Source: Begonia masoniana (taxonomy: Eukaryota > Streptophyta > Magnoliopsida > Cucurbitales > Begoniaceae). From it: a DNA stretch of 64,000 bases. Positions within the stretch are counted from its first letter, which is position 1. Every line of letters starts with the position of its first letter. Below, in pieces: positions 11,050-22,688 of the stretch. The notes below the pieces were generated by a model that was not told the origin of the DNA, made no database searches, and saw only the letters and a program-made list of their open reading frames with translations. A program made the translations under genes and the position numbers. Where the stretch lies: NCBI GenBank assembly GCA_022432975.1, contig CM039509.1:1132482-1196481 (forward strand), given 5' to 3'.

Positions 11050-13150
11050 TGTACATATTAGGGCTTGTAAATTCAAAGTTTGAAATCGAAAATTCTAAAT
11101 CAAACAAATAACAACCTAATCCTGAAATTACTCTGATAAAATCGAATATCAATAACCATTAGATGAACTTAACTTGAACATAGTCCACATACAGATGAAT
11201 AACGGATTCGATAGAAAACATCTCTGAAAATCCGATTTTTGGTCAGGTAAGTGCATCAGCTTAACAAATTCGAGCTGATGAACCTAGTATGAATGCTATC
11301 CAAGAACAAAAAAACAAATTCAAATTGCAGTTCAGCAAATCCGAAATAAACCTGATTTTTTTGGGAAAAAACAGTCAAATTATTTTTTAGAAAAATCCGA
11401 TGATGAACTGTTTTAGCTCAACAAATCTGAGTTGAACGGATTTTGGGAAAATGAACCTATCCCAGAACTTAGCAAAAATTAGAAGAGAAAAATCGGATGA
11501 CAGCTTGAGAAATCCGAACAGAACTCGGATTTCTCGGAGAAGTGGTTGTAAACCTCCCCTATAAATTGAGGCTTTCGGTGGTGAAGGAAACTGACACCAA
11601 AAGCTCTCATCTCCCTCTCGAGTTCTTCAGAAAAGAAAGAAGAGAACTTACCTCAGTCTCCGACGAAACCGGTTGAAGACGAACTCTCCGACGGAGCTCT
11701 CTCGACCTCCACCGACGACACCTTCGGAGTAAGAATCCTCTCTCTCTCACTCTGATACTCTCCCTCCCTCTCTGGTTCTTCACCTCTCCCTCTCTGTAAT
11801 GCTCTCTCTCTATCTCACACTCTATTCTCTCTCTCTTGACAGAAAGTGAGGAAGGAAGAATAAGAGGAATCGGGTTTTTATTTTAAAACCCAAACCGGTC
11901 CAGCAAATCAAAAACCAAATCGGTACACTTAAGACAACTCTGACCGAACCGGACCAACAGTGAACCGACCCGACCCGTACTGTTCACAAACCAACCTGGC
12001 ACTGTTCATGACTTGACCCGGCACTATTCACCCGAATCAATCCAGACCGATCAAAAAATTTAACCAGTAAGGAATTTTTGCCCAAATTCTTCTAAAGTTA
12101 GAATAATTTAAGTGAAATTTTAATACTAATATTTGAATTAGGCAGGAAAAATTTCGAAACCATCCGATTCAATCCAAATCGATCCAACTAATCCGATCCG
12201 ACCTGATAACACAACGTAAGTAATTTCTTCTCAAATTACCTTGAAATTAGATTTATTAAGTAGGATTTTAATACCAAAGATTTTATTTGAGCAGGATATT
12301 ATTTTGAAATTTTTAAAATATCCCGATAAACATTAATTGCTCGGAATCCATGTAAGTATAAATACAATGTTTTGACTACGGCCTTACATCACATGATAAG
12401 ATATTATGTTATTTATTATTGTTTTAATTTATCACACGATTTCGATCGTTGAGCGCATATATTAGAACATCGACATAGAAATTTTAAAAGATAAAATGAA
12501 TAAGACATTTGTATGTGTATGAAAAAGTAAAAGGGAAATTGACGGCATATACGTGATAGCAAAAGCCTGACCGACAGTGAGATTGTGAGCTTGAACGTTA
12601 AAAGTAAAAATAAAAGATGACGAAGCTTAAACGACAATGAGATGGCTAAGTTTTAAAAGAATGTTGAATTTTCAACCTAGTATGTAACAGTTAACAGGAT
12701 TTTGTAAAAATAAAAGTTTTGTAAATTGCACGTATTTCCACTTACTGAGTTTTCTCATAGTTTTTAACTTGTGATGTAGGTAAATTTCTATCTGAGGAAG
12801 AACTAACTGCGATTGAGAACCCTCAAGTGGCAAGCGAGCATACAGATGAAGAACATATTGTTGATTTCTAGGAAAATAATTTAAATTAGTATGTTTTAAT
12901 TTTCAAACGATATTTAATGTTTTGAAATAATTATGTTAAATTTTATTATTAAATAAAGTCTCATAAATTGTTTTAATTATGCGATGGTTTCAAGATTTTG
13001 ACAAATTTATTATCAAGCTTTTGCGAAATTAAAGTTTTAAATAATGTTTAAATTACGATTTATCGCTCGATTTCAAATTAATTTAGGAAAAATTTTAAAG
13101 TTTTCCAAATTAGGATTTCAAATTGGGAATTTTTAAATTAGAGCGTTACA
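11050..13150 (+). repeat. 5' LTR of gypsy I
   Basis: It runs from TGTACATATTAGGG to AGAGCGTTACA. A TATAAAT box is at 11560-11566, followed by a leader rich in CTCTCT. ACTGTTCAC or a close variant recurs near 11970, 12000 and 12025. A donor-like GTAAGT at 12352-12357, an arm TACATCACA at 12385-12393, and its reverse complement TGTGATGTA at 12770-12778 form the shared LTR architecture described in the findings. Confidence 0.85.
11560..11566 (+). promoter_or_regulatory. TATA box of gypsy I 5' LTR
   Basis: TATAAAT stands in CCCCTATAAATTGAGGC about 510 bp into the LTR. The same box occurs in the 3' LTR at 18344-18350. The position suggests that transcription starts near 11590. Confidence 0.6.
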
Positions 13151-13330
13151 ACATGCTATCAGAGTACAAAGTTTGTAAAACGATTCTGTAGACTACTCTG
13201 TATGCTCATGTGCACCTGGAAGATTGTCAATCAGCAAGTTGATAAAAGTATATTAGGTAATATTGTAGTACATCTCAAAATAAGTATATAAGATAGATTT
13301 TTTTAAAATAAGATCATTGTGATGTAGACT

Positions 13331-16300
13331 ATGGCCAATCGTAGATGAGATAGAAATGATCGGGAAGCTATACTCGATCGGATAATGGACATAATCGAGA
13401 TGCAGGTTAGGCAAAATGAGCAGCTGTCGCAAGCAGCTAATGCGGTAGCTCAGACAGCCACTGCCGCAGCTCAAGCGGCGAATATGCAGGCCTCAATTCC
13501 TAATAGGCCTCGGCATGCAGATATGGATTTTAACAAATTTCGACGTTTGGACCCTCCAAATTTCTACGGCAATTTAGCAGGTATGGTCGCAGCGGATGAT
13601 TGGATCAGGACCATTGGCGAAATCTTTGAGCATGCCAAAATTTCTGAGGAAGAGAAAGTTCTCTGTGCATCTTCTATGTTTCGAATGGAAGCACGTTATT
13701 GGTGGGACTCCGTAAAGGCGATGCATTCAGTCGCTACCATGACTTGAGAGAAATTTAGAGTTATTCAATGAGAAGTACTTTACAAACGCAATGATGGATG
13801 CGAAGGCTGAAGAATTCATGACTCTCAAGCGGACCGGAAGCGTTATGGAGTATCTGCACAAATTTGAGCAATTGTCTCGATATGTCCCTCACATTTCTGA
13901 TAACGAGACTATGAAGGTAAAAAGTTCATCCAAGGACTAAGGGCGGAGATACTCAAGGACATCTGTCTTATTACCTCCAAGAACTCTTCATTTGCATTTG
14001 TGGTGGAGAAGGCACTGTCTGCAGAGTAAGGAGAGAAAGATGTCCTCAAGGCCCAAGAATTACGAAAGAGATATAGTCATGTGATTCAAGCTGTACAAAG
14101 TAAAGTTCCAAAACAACAATTGACTGGATTTAAGCGACCCATGAACAGTGGACCTGCAGGAAGATCTTTTAAGTTTGCTGGGGGACCTTCTAAGTTTGTT
14201 AAGAGGGAACCTACGACGACGAATACACCTTTATGTCTCTCATGCAAGAAGCCACATTATGGAGAGTGTTGCGTACAAGCCAACGCTTGTTTTAAATGCG
14301 GTCAACCCGGACATTATATTAGTAATTGCCCAAAGAATGCCCGGGAGCAAACGAAGACGACTGCTAGAGTCTTCGCCATGACTAAAAATGAAGCTGAAGA
14401 AAATACATCTGTGGTGACAGGTTCGATCTTTATTTCTGGCATATCTTCTAGCATATTATTTGATTATGGAGCTACACATTCATTTATATCCCTTGAGCAT
14501 GCTAAAAAGTTTGATATTAAAGTAGTCTCTAGAATATAATTTGAGAGTAGCTACACTTTCGGGGCAAAATTATGTTTGTCAATTTTATTATTAGAAAATG
14601 CAATGTATGCATTTAGGAAAATCAATTGGAGGCGGACTTAATTATTCTGACAATGCACGATTACGACGTTATCCTTGAAATGGATTGGCTTACAAATCAC
14701 TATGCGACTATTGATTGTCGAAAAACAATGATAAATTTCCAAGTGCATGGAAAAGAACCGTTTTCTTTCTATGAAGATTCTAAAGGTTCAAGAGTTCCAG
14801 TAATATTAGCTATGCGAGCCCGGAGCTTATTAAACTCTGGATGCAGAGGATTTCTAGCCAGTGTTATATGTACTGAACCTGAAGGAGCAACGACATTGGA
14901 TATAGGTGCCGATAGTTAATGAATTTTTCTGATAGTCTTTCCTGATGACCTGACAATGTTACTTACCTGCGAGAGATGTGGAATTCAGTGTTGAGCTGCT
15001 ACCTGGAACGGCGCCGATCTCTAAAGCTCCTTATAGAATGGGCCAAGTGAATTAAAAGAGTTAAAGACTCAACTTGCACGAATCGCTGGAGAAATGATTT
15101 ATCCAACCGAGTTTCTCACCTTGGGAAGCTCTGGTTTTATTTGTGAAGAAAAATGATGAATCGATGAGAATGTGTATTGACTACAGAGAGCTCAACAAAG
15201 TCACTATCAAGAACAAGTATCCATTGCCGAGAATCGATGACTTATTTGATCAATTGAAATGAGCGGCAGTTTTCTCGAAGGTTGATCTAAGGTCTGGCTA
15301 TTATCAGCTAAGAATTAAGGAGGATGACTGTTCAAGACGGCGTTTCGTACCAGATATGGACCACTTTGAATTTCGAGTCATGTCGTTCGGATTAAATAAT
15401 GCACCAGCCGCATTAATGGATTTGATGAATCCGATTTTCAAGACCTTTTTGGATGACTTTGTGATAGTCTTTAATGACGACATCCTTATCTACTCAAAGA
15501 GCAAGGAGGAGCATGAAGAACACTTTAGGATTATCCTATCTACATTGAGACGTGAGAAGTTATATGCGAAGTTCTCCAAGTGTGAATTTTGGATGGAGCA
15601 AGGTGGCTTTTCTTGGTCACATTATTTCAAAGGAGGGCGTTGCAGTGGACCCAGCGATCTTTGAAGCTGTTAGTAAATGGCCTTAACCAAAGAATGCATA
15701 TGAAATAAGGAGTTTTCTTGGTCTTGTGGGTTATTATCGGAGATTCGTAGAGGGTTTTTCAACCTTAGTCAACCCGCTTACAAAGTTAACCAAGAAAAAT
15801 GTAAGTATTCATGGACTGATAAGTGCAAGCAAAACTTTCAGGAACTGAAGAAAATGATTAGTCTCAGTACCCATACTTACTATACCATCTGGATCAAGAA
15901 AACTTGTGGTATATAGTGACGCTTCGAAATATGGTTTGGGATATGTCCTCATGCAAGAAGGAAAATTGGTCTTCTATGCCTCGAGACAGTTAAGGGAACA
16001 CGAGAAAAACTACCCAACACATGATTTGGAGTTTGCAGCGGTAGTTCATGCACTAAAAATCTGGAGGCATTATCTTTATGGAGAAAGATGCGAGATTTAT
16101 ACGGATCACAAAAGCCTGAAATATTTCCTAACTCAGAAGGATCTAAATATGAGACAACGCAGATGGTTAGAGCTAGTAAAGGACTATTACTGCGAAATTA
16201 TTTATCATCCTGGCAAAGCTAATGTCTCAAATTTCTTCGTTGTGGTTGATTACAAGGCAGTTAACTAAGGAGATGCAGAAATCTAGCATCGAAGTTGTAC

Positions 16301-17763
16301 CGTTTGGGCTACTAGAGAGATTGTCTGCTATGACGCTTCAACCAAGTTTGCTGGAGCAAATAAAGGAGAAACAACGAGGAGAAACAACGAGGAGATGCTT
16401 ATTTTGCAAAGTAAAAAGTGATTTGGAGGCGAAAAAATTTCTGAATTTTCTATAACGAATGACAAGATAGTCCAATTTAAGAAGAGATGGTGTATACCAA
16501 AATGATACTGCTTTAAAAAGAGCTATATTGGAGGAAGCACACTCAACCCCTTACTCGGTACATCCTAGGTTAACAAAAATGTATCGAGATTTGAAGCAGT
16601 ATTATTGGTGGCGTTGGTTGAAATTGGACGTAGCCAAGTTTGTGGAGAAGTGTCTCACTTGTCAACAAGTCAAAGCAGAGCACCAACGACCTGCTGGTAC
16701 TTTGCAACCACTCATGGTGCCTCAGTGGAAGTGAGAGCATATTACTATGGACTTTGTAGTGGGACTTCCTAAGACGTTTAAGGGTCACGACTCCATTTGG
16801 GTGATAGTAGATCGATTGACCAAATCAGCACATTTCTTTCATGTAAAGACTACCTATACCATGGATCAGTATGCTCAGCTTTATGTTCAGAAGATTATCA
16901 GATTGCATGGTACGCCTGTTTCTATCGTGTCTGATCGAGATTCTCGCTTTACCTCGAAATTTTGAAAGAGTATGCAGAAAGCTATGGGTACTCAGTTGAA
17001 CTTCAGTACAGCTTTCCACCCTCAGACAGATAGACAAACGGAAAGGACGATTCAAACCCTGGAGGATATGTTACGGACGTGTGCTATTAACTTTCAAAGA
17101 AATTAGAGTAAGAATTTGTCATTTGTGGAGTTCGCCTACAACAACAGTTATCAAGATTCAATCATAATGGCACCTTATGAAGCTTTGTATAGTAGAAAAT
17201 GCAGATCTCCAATACATTGGGGTGAAGTGGGCGAAGGAGTACTTGTTGGGCCTGATATTTTGAGACAGACCGCTGAGATCGTTACATTAATCCGGAAGAG
17301 AATTCTTACGACTCAGAATAGACAGAAAAGTTATGCTGATAGGAGAAGAAGAAAGTTAGAGTTTGCTGTGACAGATCAAGTTTTTCTGAAAATCTCGCTA
17401 ATGAGAGGTGTGATGCACTTTGGAAAGAATGAAAAGTTGAGCCCAAGATTCACAGACTCATTTGAAATCTCAAGAAGAATAAGGAAAGTTAACTACCAAT
17501 TGGAATTACCAGATTCATTCAAGCACGTGCACAATGTCTTTCATGTCTCGATGTTGAAGAAGTATATTCCAGACACTTCGCATGTCTTACCATCGAGATC
17601 TCTAGACTTCGCAATCAATCCTGACTTATCGTATGAAGAAAGACCGATTCAAATTTTAGAGGTAGAAGAAAGAGGACTAAGGAAAAGAATGTCTCACTTG
17701 TCAGAGTGCTTTGGAAGAACTGAAACATTGAGGAAGCAACTTGGGAACGAGAATAAGAAATGA
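13331..17763 (+). pseudogene. gag-pol of gypsy I, many stops and frameshifts
   Basis: Gag begins at ATG 13331 but meets a stop after five codons. Capsid-like sequence (PPNFYGNLAGMVAADDWI, MFRMEARYWWDSVK) follows to 13747. A CCHC knuckle (CFKCGQPGHYISNC) is near 14290-14330. The protease motif is LFDYGATHSFIS, with Tyr replacing the Ser of DSG. Reverse transcriptase runs about 15130-15660, with [20 protein letters not shown] and VFNDDILIYS in place of the usual F-I-D-D box. RNase H starts near 15906 ([15 protein letters not shown]). Integrase spans 16528-17300 with its zinc-finger region, MDFVVGLPKTFKGHDSIWVIVDRL-type core, SDRDSRFTS and ERTIQTLEDML. The tail, to 17763, has an HNVFHVSMLKKYIPD stretch and a poor remnant of a chromodomain. 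Confidence 0.85.
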
Positions 17764-17831
17764 GAAAAATTTATCCATAATTATTTATGTAATAATTTCG
17801 AGGACGAAATTTCTTTTAAGCAAGGTAGATT

Positions 17832-19201
17832 TTAACATATTAGGGCTTGTAAATTCAAAGTTTGAATTCAAAAATTCTAAATCAAACAAATTAACAACAT
17901 AATCTTGAAATTACTCTGATAAAATCGAATATCAATAACCATTAAATGAACTTAACTTGAAAATAGTCCACATACAGATGAATAACGGATTCGATAGAAA
18001 ACATCTCTGAAAATCCGATTTTCGGTCAGATAAGTGCATCAGCTTAACAAATTCGAGCTGATGCACCTAGTCTAAATGCTATCCAAGAATAGAAAAACAA
18101 ATTCAAATTGCAGTTCAGCAAATCCAAAATAAACCTGATTTTTTTGGGGAAAAAGCTGTCAGATTATTCTCTAGAAAAATCTAATGATGAACTGTTTCAG
18201 CTCAACAAATCAGAGCTGAACGGATTTTGGGAAAATGAACCTACCCCAAAACTTAGCAAAAATTAGAAGAGAAAAATTAGATGACAGCTTGAGAAATTCA
18301 AACGGAACTTGGATTTCTTGAAGAAGTGGTTGTAAACCTCCCTTATAAATTGAGGCTTTCGGTGGTGAAGGAAACTCACACCAAAAGCTCTCCTCTCCCT
18401 CTCGAGTTCTTCAGACAGGAAAGAAGAGAACTTACCTCAGTCTCCAACCACTGCTCAGCCGAGCTCCGACGAAAATCCTCCAGTTGAAGACGAACTCTTC
18501 AACGGAGCTCTCTTGGCCTCCACCAACGACACCTTCGGAGTAAGAATCCTCTCCCTCTCACTCTGATACTCTCCCTCCCTCTCTGGTTCTTCATTTCTCC
18601 CTCTCTGTAATGCCCTCTCTCTGTTTCACATTCTCTTCTCTCTCTCTCTACAGAAAGTGTGGAAGGAAGAAGAAGAGGAATCGGGTTTTTATTTTAAAAC
18701 CCAAACCGGTCCAGCAAGTCAAAAACCAAATCGGTTCACTTAAGACAACTCTGACCGAACCGGACCAACAGTGAACCGACCCGACCCGTACTGTTCACAA
18801 CCCAACCCGGCACTGTTCACGACCAAACCCGGCACTATTCACCCGAACCAAATTTTGACCCGAATGAATCCGGACCGATCGAAAAATTTAACCGGTAAGG
18901 AATTTCTGCCCAAATTCTTTTAAAATTGGAATAATTTAAGTGAAATTTTAATACTAATATTCGAATTAGGTAGGAAAAATTTTGGAACCGTCCAATTCAA
19001 TCCAAATCGATCCAACCGATCCGATCCGACCTGATAACACAACGTAAGAAATTTCTTCTCAAATTACCCTGAAATTAGATTTATTAAATAGGATTTTAAT
19101 ACCAAAGATTTTATTGGAGCAGAATATTATTTTAAAATTTTTGGAATATCTCGATAGACATTAATTGCTCGGAATCCATGTAAGTATAAATACAATGTTT
19201 T
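17832..19201 (+). repeat. Truncated 3' LTR of gypsy I
   Basis: It matches the 5' LTR from 11050 to about 12374 and then breaks off inside the sequence following GTAAGTATAAATACAATG. The last 776 bp or so of the LTR are missing. The start TG has mutated to TT. Upstream, a weak polypurine tract (TTAAGCAAGGTAGA) precedes it. What follows, from 19202, is unrelated. Confidence 0.8.
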
Positions 19202-19803
19202 AGCCAAACCCTAGGTGGCAAGTTAGGGTTAAGAGTTTTCTTCCATAGCTACATTAGGATTTAACAATAAATTTTTCTTTTGTTTATTTCTTCTCTATAC
19301 TTCATTATTTTACGTCTGATTCGTTAAAATTAAATCTTCAAATTCTATGATTTCATCACTCCTCGATAATTGCCGTAGTTATCATCTGAGGAAGATTGAC
19401 AAGAAGTTTTTTTGTGTCAACAAGTTTGTGATCAATTCTATGACATCACTGATCAACCATAGTTGGTATTCCATTATTCTCCACTAGAACATTCCTCAAT
19501 AATAGGTCGAGATCGAAATTCTTGCTTTGATACTAATTTGGTGCATTGGAAGTTTTATTTCGTAATCGAAACAGAGAAATGACATAACACTAGAGAAATA
19601 ACTCTCAAAATATAAAAATTGTATTAATTGTCAAAAGTCTCCTTAAAAGTTACAAGTGAGTCTTTAAATAAACTTAGGAAAATAATCTAATATTAGAAAA
19701 TAACTAATTAGGAAAGAAAATATTAATTACTTAGAAATAAATATCATATAACAGAAAATAATTAATGAGGGAATCTTGTCATGCATCACTTTTCAATTGG
19801 TCG
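19202..19803. other. Unclassified sequence with a minus-strand primer-site-like motif
   Basis: No gene is seen. On the minus strand, TTAGTATCAAAGCAAG near 19520-19540 resembles a mutated tRNA-Met primer site, preceded by an LTR-like end (CCAATGCACCA). This suggests the 5' end of a decayed minus-strand LTR element. A similar stretch recurs at about 22120-22230. Confidence 0.3.
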
Positions 19804-19973
19804 AGGTGTTAAACGACCGAGCTAGCACTCGGCACTGTAGCAGGTTAAGCTCGGTTCGCCTTGTTTAACTTTTTGGACGGATTCACTAAGCCAGACTAGT
19901 TTAACTTGTTAAGCTCGGTGAGCTGGACTTTTTCAACGTTAGTTCAGCTCGGTCAGCTCGTTTGTCACCCCTA
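19804..19973. mobile_element. Small MITE with AGGGGTG-type inverted ends
   Basis: The left end AGGTGTTAAACGACCGAGCT and the reverse complement of the right end, AGGGGTGACAAACGAGCT, are imperfect inverted repeats. The interior is rich in GCTCGG and GAGCT. These ends are of the type seen in plant hAT-like MITEs. No clear target duplication was seen. A diverged piece recurs near 20875-20940. Confidence 0.4.
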
Positions 19974-20083
19974 ATTACAAATGGTTGGCAATTATATAGT
20001 TGTCAACCTAGTTATTATGTATATAATTTATAATAATGCAACTCTCAAATATTTGTAACGATATTCGTGTAATATTTTTTTTA

Positions 20084-20735
20084 GGGTAAAGTGCAATTTG
20101 GCCCCTACAACTAGGTGAAATGGGAAATTTACACCGTAAACTTGAGTAAAGTGCAATTTGGCCCCCTACAACTAGGTGAAATGAGCAATTTACACCGTAA
20201 ACTTGAATAATACACAAGAACAACCTTAATGTATTGATAATTGGCAATATGGCCCCTACCGTCATATTTTCCATCAAGAAATAATATTTTTTCACTTGTT
20301 CATTTTTTTTTTCTGAAATGCCCTTTACTGGACCAAACCGGACCAGACCGGTTCAGCTAATTCCACTCTTATTTTTTTTTTTTTTTTTAAATCATATTTC
20401 TCATAAAAGAGAAAACAGATGAATAAAATTAAAAAATAAAAATAAAAAACCAAAGTGCAATTAGTCGAACCGGTCCGGTTCGGTTCGGTCCAGTGAGGGG
20501 CATTTCGGGAAAAAAAATGAACAAGTGAAAAAATATTACTTTTTGATGGAAAATATGACGGTATGGGTCATATTGCCCATTATCAATACATTAAGGTTGT
20601 TCTTGCTTATTATTCAAGTTTACGGTATAAATTGCTCATTTCACCTAGTTGTAGGGGCCAAATTGCACTTTACCCAAATTTACGGTGTAAATTGCTCATT
20701 TCACCTAGTTGTAGGGGCCAAATTGCACTTTACCT
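20084..20735. mobile_element. Foldback (Mutator-like) element with long inverted arms
   Basis: The left arm, about 20084-20345, starts GGGTAAAGTGCAATTTGGCC. The right arm, about 20460-20735, is its reverse complement with a few changes. The arms contain two copies each of a subrepeat of about 58-70 bp and end in CCGGTCCGGTTCGG-type sequence. The centre is A/T-rich. The flanks show a 9-bp direct repeat, TTTTTTTTA, at 20075-20083 and 20736-20744, as expected for Mutator-like elements, although the repeat is nearly a homopolymer. There is no coding capacity; the short reading frames on each strand are translations of the arms. Confidence 0.7.
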
Positions 20736-20744
20736 TTTTTTTTA

Positions 20745-21420
20745 TTATATCATCTCAAATATTTTTTTCCTAAATATATGTTATTTTATATATTAATAAC
20801 ATAATTTTATTAACTAATTTAGAAAAATATATATACATCATATTTACAAATATTTATGTATTTTCAATTTGATAGACTTGGTTCGTTTAACTCAGTAGGC
20901 TCGATGAGCCAGATTTTCTTATCAATTCGGGTTTATAAATAACCTAATCACATCTGATTTGTAGGGCTTGAAATTCTGGTAAAACAATTTTAGAGATGTT
21001 ACGACAAAGGTCAACGAGGAACAATACCAAAAACTCTAGGGAATGCTAGGACGCAAGTCATGATTTATTCAACATAGACAAAAAAAAACAATGAGAGGCC
21101 AGCTCGCCCAATGCCTTCTCTGTGAAAACTCTTAGCAGTGGTTGTTTTCATTACAAACTTCGTCTCCCAGCTTTTACCTACTCAAGCTTCGTATATTTCA
21201 TTCATGAGTAAACAATAAAGCAATAGGTAAATCCTCTCCAACCCAGTAAGACAACATGGAACCCTATGACTATATTTTGACAATCAAACAATGATTTCAA
21301 ATCTATTTAAAGGACCAAACTGAGCAAACTAGACCAAATCCAAAAAAAAAAAAAAAAAAAAAAGAATTCAACCGATGTAGAGTATGAGCGGAAATACAAA
21401 GGTAAGTTAAATTAATATAC
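20745..21420. other. Probable MORC first-intron sequence
   Basis: No gene or repeat family is recognised. A run of about 20 A lies near 21343-21363. The stretch ends at a donor-like site, on the minus strand GTATAT, next to the candidate exon at 21421-21468. Confidence 0.35.
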
Positions 21421-21468
21421 CAGGATAGATTGCTGAAGCCTTTCACCATCAACAGTCAGAGCACCCAT
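21421..21468 (-). CDS. Candidate first coding exon of the MORC gene
   Basis: On the minus strand an ATG at 21468 opens MGALTVDGERLQQSIL, 16 codons, followed by a GTATAT donor. It is preceded by a sequence typical of plant 5' leaders, with CTAGGGTTTTGAGAATG and a GA-rich run. The donor leaves phase 0. The acceptor at 9034 also enters in phase 0, so joining would give ...QQSIL then LLKMASNNT in frame. This would make intron 1 about 12.4 kb, holding the copia remnant, gypsy I and the foldback element. The link to MORC is inference; it could be the first exon of another gene. Confidence 0.4.
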
Positions 21469-22387
21469 AGGTTCTTCTTCTCCCCCAATTCATTCTCAAA
21501 ACCCTAGAAAAACGAAACGGAAGTTTCTTGGGAAAGAGCCGTTTTTATAGTAGTGACAGCTGTGAAGTACAATGCTTCTGTAAGTTTTAATCAGGTACGA
21601 AGAGTCTACGATATTAACGGAATAGAATCCCTAATCTGCGTTACCGTAAATCTCGGTGTTGATGAACGTCTGATTTAAGACTTGTTAATCTTCAATTTTT
21701 ATTTATTTATTTTTTCTCTTTTGCAATTAACTAATTATTAATTGAAATTAATTTAAGATTATAATTTTATTTTCAATTTCATATCTTATGATAAGATATA
21801 ATTACCACAAAATATTTACATTTTTAAATAAAATTTCAAAACTTCTTCTAATTTTTCAAAAATAATTTTACATTTACACAATAACATTTATGGATATCTA
21901 TCATTTATTAGTGCAAATATTTTATTGTCTTGATTATTTATAATATATTATAATTATGGTATTAACCAATAACTAATATCTTTTGTATGTATATTATCAT
22001 TGCACCCACTAATAGTCTTTATTGATTTCAATTAAATATGAAGAATTTTGATTGATGAATTCAATTAATGTCGAAGAAAAATTCACTAGCATTATAAATG
22101 CCAAGGACAAGCGACAATAATACAATGTAATATTTGTTTCCAAATCGAAAATGAAAAGTAAACAAGAATAACAAAAAATAATGATCAAAATATAAAAAAT
22201 TATATTAGTTCCAAAAGTCCATTACAACTATTAAAATAAATTTTTTTATAGGGTTCACGGTTCAATACTAACATCAATAATCAAAATAGAAAATTAATAA
22301 ATTGAAAAACTAATAAATTAGGAAACTAATATTAATATGAAACTTACCAAATCATCAAACTTAACTAAGATGAAAAAGGAAGGTTTT
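21469..22387. other. Upstream flank of the candidate MORC exon; AT-rich
   Basis: The first 80-100 bp are a likely 5' leader on the minus strand. The remainder is AT-rich. About 22120-22230 is similar to 19550-19680 and is probably part of the same decayed LTR family. No reading frame of interest. Confidence 0.35.
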
Positions 22388-22512
22388 GGACATGGAAGGT
22401 CGCGCTAGGGAGTGTGCGGGGCGTGGGACGCTGGGCGGTGCGCAGAAGCAGCCGGCAGAGAGCGCATTGTGCGCCAGCGCAATCTTCCAGGGCGCACCCT
22501 GAGCACGCAAAC
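22388..22512. other. GC-rich island in AT-rich surroundings
   Basis: About 125 bp rich in GCGC, GGCGTGG and GCGCCAGCGC stands out sharply from its neighbours. The minus-strand 61-aa reading frame has many Cys but no known motif. GC-rich blocks like this occur within some plant copia LTRs, and the flanking A-rich sequence would fit a decayed LTR. Confidence 0.35.
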
Positions 22513-22688
22513 CTTATGGTGGGGCTGTCCCAATTTTGATACTTTGACACTTTTTTGTTACTTCAAACCTCTTCAAACTTACATTTAGCATCAAAATATT
22601 AGAAAACCAATTTAACATAAAGTTGAAGCTACGTGGAGTAATTTGGTGGTTACAGTATAATATTATTCGTTTTACACATGTGTATGGA

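Larger units (their letters stand above)
11050..19201 (+). mobile_element. Ty3/gypsy element I (chromovirus-like), decayed
   Basis: The 5' LTR is 11050-13150, the internal region 13151-17831 and the 3' LTR 17832-19201, cut short. The LTRs share TGTAAATTCAAAGTTTGAA near their start, a TATA box and a GA/CT-rich leader. The primer site after the 5' LTR (ACATGCTATCAGAGTAC) is a mutated tRNA-Met type. Order is gag, protease, reverse transcriptase, RNase H, integrase, as in Ty3/gypsy. Integrase motifs and a degraded C-terminal tail suggest the Tekay/Del chromovirus lineage. The LTR copies differ at several percent of sites by eye, so this is an old insertion. No target-site duplication can be tested because the 3' LTR is truncated. 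Confidence 0.9.
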
